Positions 1-7,646 of a stretch of DNA of 64,000 nucleotides are shown here, in pieces. Within the stretch, counting starts at the first letter, position 1. The number at the start of each line of letters is the position of its first letter. The position numbers and the translations under genes were made by a program. The notes beneath the pieces were generated by a model. That model saw only the letters and a list, made by a program, of their open reading frames with translations. It had not been told where the DNA came from and made no database searches. Location of the stretch: positions 806,001-870,000 of the forward strand of contig NZ_LT629736.1 in NCBI RefSeq assembly GCF_900104945.1. Reading direction: 5' to 3'. The DNA is from Halopseudomonas xinjiangensis (GTDB lineage: Bacteria; Pseudomonadota; Gammaproteobacteria; Pseudomonadales; Pseudomonadaceae).

Positions 1-486
1 CATGCGTTCTATCAGCTGTTGCATCAGGGCACCGAGGCCGTCACCTGTGACTTCATCGTGCCGGCGCGCCGGTATCACGAGTCGCTCCATCACGATGCGG
101 CGGATGAGCTGATTGCCCAGCATCAGCTGGCATTGGCGAACTGTCTTGCTCAGTCGCGGTTGCTCGCGCTGGGCGATGCTGCGTTGAAGGATGCCGAGAA
201 CGAGCCCCTGTACAAGCGCTATCGCGGGAATCAGCCGAGTTCGACCTTGCTTCTCGACGAGCTTGATCCGTACAGCCTCGGCGCGTTGATCGCTCTCTAC
301 GAACACAAGGTATTCGTTCAGTCGGTGATCTGGGGCATCAACCCGTTTGATCAGTGGGGCGTGGAGATGGGCAAGAAGATCGCCATGACCACCCTTGGCA
401 AGATCCGCGGGGAAGACAACGAGCTGGATGACACCGACGTCTCCACAGCCGGCCTGCTACGCCGGATTCGCGCAGAATGGAAATAA
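1..486 (+). CDS. pgi: Glucose-6-phosphate isomerase, C-terminal part (5' end outside window)
   Basis: Interconverts glucose-6-phosphate and fructose-6-phosphate in the cytoplasm. The reading frame is open from base 1 and begins with [11 protein letters not shown], a block conserved in bacterial Pgi just after the sugar-binding region. [10 protein letters not shown] near the C-terminus matches the family signature that carries the catalytic lysine. About 160 residues are visible, so roughly two thirds of a normal protein of about 550 residues lies upstream of the window. The stop codon lies 11 bases before the chosen start of the phosphomannomutase gene, so the two are probably co-transcribed, which fits a supply of fructose-6-phosphate for mannose and glucosamine sugars. 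Confidence 0.95.
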   Translation, partial: HAFYQLLHQGTEAVTCDFIVPARRYHESLHHDAADELIAQHQLALANCLAQSRLLALGDAALKDAENEPLYKRYRGNQPSSTLLLDELDPYSLGALIALYEHKVFVQSVIWGINPFDQWGVEMGKKIAMTTLGKIRGEDNELDDTDVSTAGLLRRIRAEWK

Positions 487-497
487 TGGGAAACGAC

Positions 498-1892
498 ATG
501 ACACAGCTGACCTGTTTCAAGGCTTACGACATTCGGGGCCAGCTTGGCACCGAATTGAATGAAGACATTGCTTATCGCATCGCCCGTGCTTTCGCCAGAT
601 TCCTCAAGCCCCGGCGCATCGTACTGGGCGGAGATGTTCGTAAAACGTCTCCAGAGCTGAAAGCGGCTTTGGCAAACGGTCTGCGCGACGAAGGCGTGGA
701 CGTGCTCGACCTGGGGCTCGCCGGTACGGAAGAGGTGTATTTCGCTACTTTCCATCTTGAGGTGGATGGCGGCATCGAAGTGACTGCCTCGCACAACCCG
801 ATCGATTACAACGGCTTCAAGCTGGTGCGTGAAGGCTCTCGGCCTATATCCGCAGATACTGGCCTGGCTGATATTCGCCAAACGGCGGAAGAAATGAACA
901 TCGAGCTGCAGGACGGCCGCGATCCCTCAGTGCCTGACAGCGCTCGGGGACAATACGAACAGGTCGATACGCGGAAAGCCTTTGTCGAGCACCTGATGGG
1001 CTATATCGAGCCGGATAAATTCACTCCGCTCAAGCTCGTTGTCAACGCAGGAAACGGCGCCGCCGGCCCGGTGATCGATGCGATCGAGCAGGCGTTCAAG
1101 GACAAGCAGATCCCGGTCACCTTCATCAAGATCTGCCATGAGCCCGACGGCACCTTCCCGAACGGCATTCCCAACCCCATTCTGATCGAAAACCGAGAAA
1201 CCACCAGCAAGGCGGTACTCGAACACGGCGCGGACATGGGTATCGCCTGGGATGGTGACTTCGATCGTTGCTTCCTGTTCGACGAACAGGGTCGCTTCAT
1301 TGAAGGTTATTACATCGTAGGCTTGCTGGCAGAGGCATTCCTGAAAAAAGAGCCGGGCGCCGCGATCATCCACGACCCACGGCTCGTCTGGAATACGGTT
1401 GAGCAGGTCGAAGAGAACGGTGGCCGGGCGGTACAGACCAAGGCGGGCCACGCCTTCATCAAGGAACGCATGCGCAAGGAAGACGCAGCTTACGGCGGTG
1501 AAATGAGTGCGCATCACTATTTCCGCAATTTCGCCTATTGCGACAGCGGTATGATCCCATGGCTGCTGGTGGCTGAACTGCTGTGCCGCAAGGGAGGACC
1601 GATGTCGGAAATGGTCGGAGAGCGTATTGCCGCTTATCCGTCTTCTGGTGAAATTAATCTGAAGGTCAATGATGCACCCGCGGTGCTCAAGTCCATCGAG
1701 CAGCAGTATGCCAAGGATGCGCTCGACGTCGACTACACTGACGGCGTCAGCATCTGCTTTGCCGACTGGCGTTTCAACCTGCGTGCGTCTAATACGGAAC
1801 CGGTGATACGTCTCAATGTAGAGAGCCGCGGCGACTTTGATCTGATGGAACGGGAGACTCAGCGGCTGCTGGAGGCCATCAAAGCCTTGTAA
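498..1892 (+). CDS. Phosphomannomutase (CpsG/ManB type)
   Basis: Converts mannose-6-phosphate to mannose-1-phosphate, and possibly also phosphoglucose, for GDP-mannose-derived surface sugars. The 464-residue protein has the alpha-D-phosphohexomutase layout: TASHNP with phosphoserine S98, the metal loop DGDFDR at about residues 252-257, and the phosphate-binding RASNTEP near residue 430. The start at 498 ([14 protein letters not shown]) is preferred because homologues such as E. coli CpsG begin at the same point and GGGA sits six bases upstream; in-frame ATGs at 477 and 486 are alternatives. Its length is close to CpsG (about 456). It could be called algC by function, but the N-terminus resembles CpsG more than AlgC. 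Confidence 0.9.
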   Translation: MTQLTCFKAYDIRGQLGTELNEDIAYRIARAFARFLKPRRIVLGGDVRKTSPELKAALANGLRDEGVDVLDLGLAGTEEVYFATFHLEVDGGIEVTASHNPIDYNGFKLVREGSRPISADTGLADIRQTAEEMNIELQDGRDPSVPDSARGQYEQVDTRKAFVEHLMGYIEPDKFTPLKLVVNAGNGAAGPVIDAIEQAFKDKQIPVTFIKICHEPDGTFPNGIPNPILIENRETTSKAVLEHGADMGIAWDGDFDRCFLFDEQGRFIEGYYIVGLLAEAFLKKEPGAAIIHDPRLVWNTVEQVEENGGRAVQTKAGHAFIKERMRKEDAAYGGEMSAHHYFRNFAYCDSGMIPWLLVAELLCRKGGPMSEMVGERIAAYPSSGEINLKVNDAPAVLKSIEQQYAKDALDVDYTDGVSICFADWRFNLRASNTEPVIRLNVESRGDFDLMERETQRLLEAIKAL

Positions 1893-1910
1893 GGTGTGCG
1901 GATCAATTGA

Positions 1911-1973
1911 GACAATTTGGTGTCAGTACTGACGACGGAAGTTCTACGGCACTTTCCTGACACCATTTCTCTT
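1911..1973. repeat. Palindrome-rich spacer (nested inverted repeats)
   Basis: TGGTGTCAG (from 1918) pairs with CTGACACCA (1957-1965), and inside it GTCAGTACTGAC (1922-1933) is a perfect 12-base palindrome. The outer stem is followed by TTTCTCTT, so it could act as a weak terminator after the phosphomannomutase gene. The TTGGTGTCAG/CTGACACC arrangement also resembles the ends of dispersed repeats; that is inference only. Confidence 0.4.
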
Positions 1974-2007
1974 ACCTGCCCTGCAACTTGGGCGCGAAGG
2001 TGGACCA

Positions 2008-4014
2008 TTGATTCGAGAGCGGTTAGCGAACCTCAGCTACAGCCAGAAGCGCAGCATCCAGATCGTCCTCGACGTGTTACTCCTCTGGCTGGCGCTATGG
2101 ACCGCATTTTATCTCCGCCTTGGTACTGAGGAGGGTTGGCTTTGGCCAGAGCATGGGCAAGGTTGGATTTTCATCCTCGCTCCAATTCTCGCCATTCCTT
2201 TCTACATACGCCTGGGTATGTACCGTGCTGTCCTGCGGTATTTCGGCAATGACGCGCTCAAATGCATTGCCAAGGCGGTAACGCTCGGTTTCGTCGCGCT
2301 GGCCGCCACCATGTATATCCTGCGGGAAGTAGGTATGGAAGTCCTTCTCTCCCGCTCTGTTTTCTTCATGTATTGGTGCCTCAGCCTCTGCCTGCTAGGC
2401 GGTCTTCGCTTGGCGGTGCGGGAGTACTTTCTCGGCGACTGGTTCACTGCCGGTAATCCGTTCGAAAAAAGTCTGGTCGACCGCGATGTCGGCAGACCAG
2501 TGGCAATCTATGGCGCAGGCGGTGCGGGCAACGAGCTGGTTGCTTCGCTAAAGATCAGCCGCATGTACAAACCTGTTGCCTTCATAGATGAAAATCCATA
2601 TTTGCACGGACGTACCGTGCAGGGGCTACCGGTATATTCGTCTGAACAGATCGGCGAGATGATCCAGGACACAGGAGTCAGAGATCTGTTTCTCGCAATT
2701 CCATCTGCTAGCCGTTCACGGCGTCGGGAGGTGCTCACAACATTGGAGCAATACCCGCTCCACGTGCGGAGCATGCCCGGTATCATGGATCTGGTGACGG
2801 GGAAGGTGAAGGTGGACGATCTGCAAGAGGTCGACATCGCCGATCTCCTCGGGCGCGATGCCGTGCCGCCGGATCCTTCGTTGTTCGCTCGTTGCATCAC
2901 AGGCAAGACCGTGATGGTCACCGGGGCGGGCGGCTCCATCGGCAGCGAACTTTGCCGGCAGATCGTATCCTCGCTTCCTTCCCGCCTGGTCCTATTCGAA
3001 CACAGCGAATATGCGCTGTATAAAATTCACGCCGAGCTCAAACACTGGCTCGGCAACCGTTTAGGCAACGTGGTCATCGTGCCTATCCTTGGGTCCATCC
3101 GCAACGAAGCGCGGCTGGAGCAGGTTATCGAACGCTGGGAAGTCGAAACGATCTATCACGCGGCTGCGTATAAACATGTGCCGATCGTGGAACATAACGT
3201 GTCCGAAGGGGTGATGAACAACGTATTCGGTACTCTCAACGTGGCGCAGGCAGCGATTCGCTGCCAAGTGGAGAGCGTTGTGCTTGTCTCGACCGACAAG
3301 GCGGTTCGACCTACGAATGTAATGGGCTCGACTAAGCGTCTCGCGGAGATGGTTCTCCAAGCTCTGAATACCGAGCAGGCTCCGCGATTGTGGGGCAAAA
3401 GCTCATCAGTCAACCACCTCAATCGCACACGTTTCGAGATGGTGCGGTTCGGGAACGTCCTGGATTCGTCAGGTTCTGTCATCCCCCTGTTCCGTGAACA
3501 AATTCAACAGGGCGGCCCGGTCACCGTCACGCATCCGGACATCACTCGCTATTTCATGACCATTCCCGAGGCCGCGCAGCTCGTAATTCAAGCGGGTGCC
3601 ATGGGGCAGGGTGGGGATGTATTCGTACTGGACATGGGTGAACCCGTCCGCATTCTGGATCTTGCTCGCAAGATGGTATTGCTCTCCGGGCTCAGCGTTC
3701 GAGACGAAAGCAGTCCCAAAGGTGATATTGAAATCGTGTTTACTGGTCTGCGGCCCGGTGAAAAGCTCTACGAAGAGCTGTTGATCGGTGATAATCCCGA
3801 GCCGACGATTCACTCCAAGATCCGGCGAGCGAATGAGGCGCATCTCTCTTGGGACCGGCTTCTAGGCGTGCTTGACGAGCTTGAATCGGCTGTACGGCAG
3901 GAAGACCCTCAGCGAGTGCGGGAAATGCTTCTTGCCACGGTCCAGGGTTACACCCCCGGCGTCGACATCGTAGACCTGCTCTACGACGAGCGTTTTCGCA
4001 AGGACGGAGCGTGA
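2008..4014 (+). CDS. WbpM/FlaA1-type membrane nucleotide-sugar 4,6-dehydratase
   Basis: Likely a UDP-GlcNAc 4,6-dehydratase making the 4-keto-6-deoxy sugar used for O-antigen or other glycans, anchored in the inner membrane. The 668 residues match the long dehydratases such as WbpM (about 665). There are four hydrophobic segments in the first 130 residues, a first nucleotide-binding fold (IYGAGGAGNE, near 168), then the catalytic SDR domain with TGAGGSIG near 303. The usual YxxxK is replaced by M439-GST-K443, as is typical of this long class. The start is TTG at 2008, preceded by AAGGTGG; the following sequence (SYSQKRSIQIVLDV) aligns with the WbpM N-terminus. The exact substrate is inferred. 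Confidence 0.88.
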   Translation: MIRERLANLSYSQKRSIQIVLDVLLLWLALWTAFYLRLGTEEGWLWPEHGQGWIFILAPILAIPFYIRLGMYRAVLRYFGNDALKCIAKAVTLGFVALAATMYILREVGMEVLLSRSVFFMYWCLSLCLLGGLRLAVREYFLGDWFTAGNPFEKSLVDRDVGRPVAIYGAGGAGNELVASLKISRMYKPVAFIDENPYLHGRTVQGLPVYSSEQIGEMIQDTGVRDLFLAIPSASRSRRREVLTTLEQYPLHVRSMPGIMDLVTGKVKVDDLQEVDIADLLGRDAVPPDPSLFARCITGKTVMVTGAGGSIGSELCRQIVSSLPSRLVLFEHSEYALYKIHAELKHWLGNRLGNVVIVPILGSIRNEARLEQVIERWEVETIYHAAAYKHVPIVEHNVSEGVMNNVFGTLNVAQAAIRCQVESVVLVSTDKAVRPTNVMGSTKRLAEMVLQALNTEQAPRLWGKSSSVNHLNRTRFEMVRFGNVLDSSGSVIPLFREQIQQGGPVTVTHPDITRYFMTIPEAAQLVIQAGAMGQGGDVFVLDMGEPVRILDLARKMVLLSGLSVRDESSPKGDIEIVFTGLRPGEKLYEELLIGDNPEPTIHSKIRRANEAHLSWDRLLGVLDELESAVRQEDPQRVREMLLATVQGYTPGVDIVDLLYDERFRKDGA

Positions 4015-4245
4015 TCGCTGGCCGTGCGAGCCCCCGTGCTGAGATCTATCTGGACTAACCTATCTCCTGTGTGTCTGGTCTCGCAGTGAAGAGCGCGGCT
4101 ATACTCCCCGGCGGTCAGGAGGGTATCGCGCTTCTGGTTATTGCCGGCGTGCTTGGTTGTCCTCGATTCAAACTTGGTTGGAGAGCGAGCCGGCAAATGC
4201 CTGCGGCAAGCTGAACTAAAAAATTACTGAATACGGAAGACGCTG
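4015..4245. other. Intergenic spacer before the glycan cassette
   Basis: No convincing gene or RNA is visible. The frame of the next gene is closed by TGA at 4228. A GGAAG at 4235-4239 is a plausible ribosome site for the ATG at 4246. Confidence 0.5.
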
Positions 4246-4932
4246 ATGGTGGTTGGACGAGGTCTGCTTGCAACTGCTTTTGCGTTGGAGCTCGGAGAGC
4301 GAGACGACCTGATCGTCTTTGCATCGGGGGCGGCCAATTCAAAGGGGCGCGATGCGGAAGCTTTTCTTCGTGAACGACGGATGCTCGAAGAGTGTACGCG
4401 CCAGGGCCGCCGGCTCGTGTATTTCGGCACCTGCAGCGTCCATGATCCTGAACTGCATGATTCGCCATATACACAACACAAGTTGCGCATGGAGGAACTG
4501 GCGAAGCAGTCTGCCCGCTATGCGATTTTCAGACTCCCCCAGGTTGTAGGTCCTACGCAGAATCAACACACGCTGACGAATTACGTTCGGACGATGATCA
4601 TGTCGGGCCAGCCATTCACTGTCTGGCGTGGCGCCCGAAGGAACATCATCGACGTGACGGACGTAGCTCGCATCGCTCATGTGATGCTCGATGACGCCCC
4701 TGCGGACAGTTGTTTCACCGTAAACATCGCCAATCCCCGTTCGATTGCGGTGACCGAACTGGTACACACCTTCGAAACCGTCCTCGGTAAGAAAGGTACA
4801 TACACCGTGGTCGAAGGGGGCGGAGCTTACGAGATCGACACTTCAAGATCCTCCGAGGCAGCCGTGCGTGCCGGGATCAACTTCGATACACACTACGTTG
4901 AAAATGTTCTGAGGAAGTATTATGGCAAGTGA
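4246..4932 (+). CDS. Short NAD(P)-dependent epimerase/dehydratase (SDR)
   Basis: A 228-residue extended-SDR-like protein, probably modifying a nucleotide-linked or lipid-linked sugar. It begins directly at the first beta strand and Gly-rich loop (MVVGRGLLATAF), has TCS followed by the catalytic Y75-TQH-K79, and a later PQVVGPTQ block typical of sugar epimerases. It is much shorter than usual extended SDRs (300 or more residues), so the substrate-binding part is reduced. The frame upstream reads ATA-CGG-AAG-ACG-CTG before the ATG, and these codons would complete the first strand, so a non-ATG start at 4231 is conceivable. It overlaps the next gene by 11 bases, starting a five-gene cassette. 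The substrate is unknown. Confidence 0.75.
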   Translation: MVVGRGLLATAFALELGERDDLIVFASGAANSKGRDAEAFLRERRMLEECTRQGRRLVYFGTCSVHDPELHDSPYTQHKLRMEELAKQSARYAIFRLPQVVGPTQNQHTLTNYVRTMIMSGQPFTVWRGARRNIIDVTDVARIAHVMLDDAPADSCFTVNIANPRSIAVTELVHTFETVLGKKGTYTVVEGGGAYEIDTSRSSEAAVRAGINFDTHYVENVLRKYYGK

Positions 4933-5905
4933 GCCGCCGCGCGAGGTGTCGATAGTCATCCCGGTGTATGGGAGCGAAAAGATCCTGGCTGAGCTGGTAA
5001 GACAGGTCGATGAGGTGATGACCGAGAAGGGCCGGCATTACGAAATCATTTTCGTATGCGACCAGTCACCCGACCAAAGCTGGAATGTGATCACCCGGCT
5101 TGCTCAGGAATACGAGACTGTGCGAGGCATCCTGTTACGGATGAACGCAGGTCAACACAATGCGCTGATGGCGGGACTTGCTCAGGCTCAAGGTGAAATC
5201 ATCGTAACGATGGATGACGATCTGCAGCATGCACCCCGGGATATCCCCTCTCTGGTCGAACAGGTCGAGAACGGTTTCGATGTCGCTTACGGCCGCTTCA
5301 CTTCCCGTAAGCATCCGCTCTGGAAGATCGTAGGTAGCCGCATCAACAATCTGGTTGCCGGCTATCTCATGCACAAGCCGATGGATCTATACCTCTCTCC
5401 GTTTCGAGCGTTCAAGGCGGTCATTCGTGACGAGGTGCTCCGTTACCAGGGTCCTTATGTCTACGTGGATGGGCTGATCCTGACGGTGACCCGCAACATC
5501 GCCCAGGTTGATGTGGCACATCAGGAGCGGCACGCGGGGGATAGCCGATATGGCTTGGCCAAGTCACTTTCGCTCTGGATGAAAATGGCGACCAACTTTT
5601 CCATCGTCCCGTTGCGAATAACGTCGTTCCTGGGGCTGGTTTTTGCTGGCGTCGGTTTTCTTCTTGCGCTTGTACTCATCATCCAGAAATTCACCTTGGA
5701 TCTCATGCCGATCGGCTGGTCGTCGCTGATCGTTACCGTGCTCATCATAGGTGGAGTACAGCTTTTGGCGGTCGGAATGGTGGGAGAGTATCTCGGCCGA
5801 GCACTGTTGACGCTGAATGCCAGACCGCAATACGTCGTGGCTCAGCGCGTCGGCGGTGATGGCGCTGATCCAGGCGCGGTAGAGCAGGAGCAGAAGTCTG
5901 CATGA
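4922..5905 (+). CDS. Glycosyltransferase family 2, polyprenyl-phosphate sugar transferase (GtrB/DPM1-like)
   Basis: Predicted to move a sugar from a nucleotide donor to undecaprenyl phosphate at the cytoplasmic face of the inner membrane. The N-terminal GT-A fold starts VSIVIPVYGSE and carries the metal/donor motif D98-D99-D100-LQH. Two C-terminal membrane segments (about 218-250 and 260-290), the second ending GEYLGR, are characteristic of GtrB-like enzymes. Length 327 is normal for the group. It overlaps the SDR gene upstream by 11 bases and the GtrA gene downstream by 4 (ATGA), implying translational coupling. GtrA, GT2 and a GT-C-like protein together suggest a lipid-carrier sugar modification pathway. 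Donor sugar unknown. Confidence 0.88.
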   Translation: MASEPPREVSIVIPVYGSEKILAELVRQVDEVMTEKGRHYEIIFVCDQSPDQSWNVITRLAQEYETVRGILLRMNAGQHNALMAGLAQAQGEIIVTMDDDLQHAPRDIPSLVEQVENGFDVAYGRFTSRKHPLWKIVGSRINNLVAGYLMHKPMDLYLSPFRAFKAVIRDEVLRYQGPYVYVDGLILTVTRNIAQVDVAHQERHAGDSRYGLAKSLSLWMKMATNFSIVPLRITSFLGLVFAGVGFLLALVLIIQKFTLDLMPIGWSSLIVTVLIIGGVQLLAVGMVGEYLGRALLTLNARPQYVVAQRVGGDGADPGAVEQEQKSA

Positions 5906-6300
5906 TTCGATTTGCGCTGTATTGTTTTTGCGGTGGCATCGGCGTCTTGAGCGATCTTTCCCTCTACTATGTGCTGTTGGCGTTCGGCGTTCCCTATCAG
6001 GCTGCCAACGCCGCCGGTTACATGATGGGCACCCTGATCAGTTTTATTCTCAACCGACGGATAACCTTTGGCGTCCGCGATCAGCTGCTGCGACGGCTAG
6101 CCATGTTCTTCGGCGTTGCCGGGGTGGGCTATCTTGCCTCCGCGCTGATGCTGTGGGTAATGATCGACCGCTTTCACATTGACGCGGCTCTGGCCAAGAT
6201 CCTTACCCTGCCAGTCGTCGTCATCATCCAATTTTCCTTGAATCGTTTGCTCACGTTTCGTCAGAACCGGACGGGCGTAGACGCAAGCGAATCGATTTGA
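5902..6300 (+). CDS. GtrA family membrane protein (probable polyprenyl-sugar flippase)
   Basis: A 132-residue protein with four hydrophobic segments and the GtrA pattern: YCFCGGIGVLSDLSLYYVL at the start, then NAAGYMMGTLISFILNRR and, near the end, QFSLNRLLTFR. GtrA proteins are thought to flip polyprenyl-phosphate-linked sugars across the inner membrane for use in the periplasm. The start codon overlaps the stop of the GT2 gene (ATGA), matching the usual GtrA-GtrB pairing. The basic residues after the second and fourth segments agree with the N-in/C-in arrangement of the family. Confidence 0.88.
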   Translation: MIRFALYCFCGGIGVLSDLSLYYVLLAFGVPYQAANAAGYMMGTLISFILNRRITFGVRDQLLRRLAMFFGVAGVGYLASALMLWVMIDRFHIDAALAKILTLPVVVIIQFSLNRLLTFRQNRTGVDASESI

Positions 6301-6314
6301 ACAAGGAGTGTTTC

Positions 6315-7646
6315 GTGGCAAACACCTACGACGCGGTAATTATTGGAGCCGGGTTCACCGGTCTCACAGCTGCCTTCGCGTTATCCAAGCAAGGCAAGAA
6401 AGTATGCGTACTTGAAGCCGATGACAGGCCTGGCGGCCTCGGTGGAACCTTTGAATTCGCCGATGGGGTGACGCTCGAGAAGTTCTATCATCATTGGTTC
6501 AACAATGATGTATACGTGCCGGAGTTGGTCAAGGAGCTAGGGCTCGAGGGCGACATCATTACGTTACCGTCGCGTACCGGGATGTACTTCAACGGCAGGA
6601 TGTGGAAGCTGTCCACGCCGCTAGATCTCTTGCGCTTCACGGCGCTGTCCTTCGTTGATCGCATACGGTTGGGCCTGCTGGTGTTCCAGGTTCGACGCAT
6701 CAAGGACTGGAGAGCGATTGAGCACCTGTCGATTCGCGAGTGGTTGGAGCCTCTTTGCGGTAAGCGCGTATACAAGGTTGTATGGGAGCCGCTGATCGAC
6801 TCGAAGTTTTCCGTCTACGCCGAAGCGGTTAACGCTGTCTGGATGTGGAAGAAGCTGGTTTTGCGCGGAAATACGCGCAACGACAAGGGTGGTGAGGAGC
6901 TGGCCTACTTCAAGGGAGGCTTTGGTAGGCTCGCGCAGGCAATGGCTGACGCTATCACGACGAACGGAGGGGTGGTCCGGTACTGTGAAGAGGTGGTTAA
7001 GGTAGAGCCGGACGGCAAACAACTGCGTGCAGTACAACTGGCGACAGGAGAGCGGGTGGAAGCAGAACAGTTTCTGTTCACGCCGGCTTTTCCGCTCATC
7101 GCCCGGATGTTCGAGGGTGCTGCCGATGAGACATGGCTCAAGTCGCTGCGCCGGGTGAAGTATCTGGGTAACATGTGTCTTGTACTTCGCCTCAAGCGGA
7201 GCCTATCCCAAACGTATTGGCTCAACGTCAACGATCCAGGGTTCCCCTTTGTGGGAGTCATCGAGCATACCAACTTCGACGCACCGGAAAATTACGCTGG
7301 CTCGCATATCGCCTTCCTTTCCCGTTATCTGGCAGTCGAGGATCCGGTCTGGTCGTATTCCGACGAACAATATGTCGATTTTGCTTTGGAGCATTTGCAG
7401 CGGATGTTCCCCGAAATGGACCGCAGCTGGATCATCGAGCACCGTGTTTGGCGAGCCGAGTATGCACAACCTGTGACCGAGCGCGGGTATTCGGAATATG
7501 TGCCTGGGCAGGAGACTCCGTTCGATAACGCATTCATTTCCACTATGGCGCAAATCTATCCCGAGGATCGAGGGACGAACTACGCTATCCGGGAAGGGCG
7601 CGCCATTTCGAAACGACTAGTGGAGCAGAAGAAGGTAAGCCGGTAA
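6315..7646 (+). CDS. FAD-dependent oxidoreductase (protoporphyrinogen-oxidase/UDP-galactopyranose-mutase-like fold)
   Basis: A 443-residue flavoprotein with the dinucleotide motif VIIGAGFTGLTAAF at the N-terminus, the following EADDRPGGLGG, and the FYHHWF block seen in NAD(P)/FAD enzymes of the amine-oxidase superfamily. The reaction is unknown. Its position inside a GT2-GtrA cassette suggests oxidation, reduction or ring rearrangement of a sugar or lipid-linked intermediate. GTG at 6315 is chosen because AAGGAG lies six bases upstream (6303-6308); a TTG at 6297 would add six residues. It ends one base before the next gene, so it is part of the operon. Confidence 0.75.
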   Translation: MANTYDAVIIGAGFTGLTAAFALSKQGKKVCVLEADDRPGGLGGTFEFADGVTLEKFYHHWFNNDVYVPELVKELGLEGDIITLPSRTGMYFNGRMWKLSTPLDLLRFTALSFVDRIRLGLLVFQVRRIKDWRAIEHLSIREWLEPLCGKRVYKVVWEPLIDSKFSVYAEAVNAVWMWKKLVLRGNTRNDKGGEELAYFKGGFGRLAQAMADAITTNGGVVRYCEEVVKVEPDGKQLRAVQLATGERVEAEQFLFTPAFPLIARMFEGAADETWLKSLRRVKYLGNMCLVLRLKRSLSQTYWLNVNDPGFPFVGVIEHTNFDAPENYAGSHIAFLSRYLAVEDPVWSYSDEQYVDFALEHLQRMFPEMDRSWIIEHRVWRAEYAQPVTERGYSEYVPGQETPFDNAFISTMAQIYPEDRGTNYAIREGRAISKRLVEQKKVSR

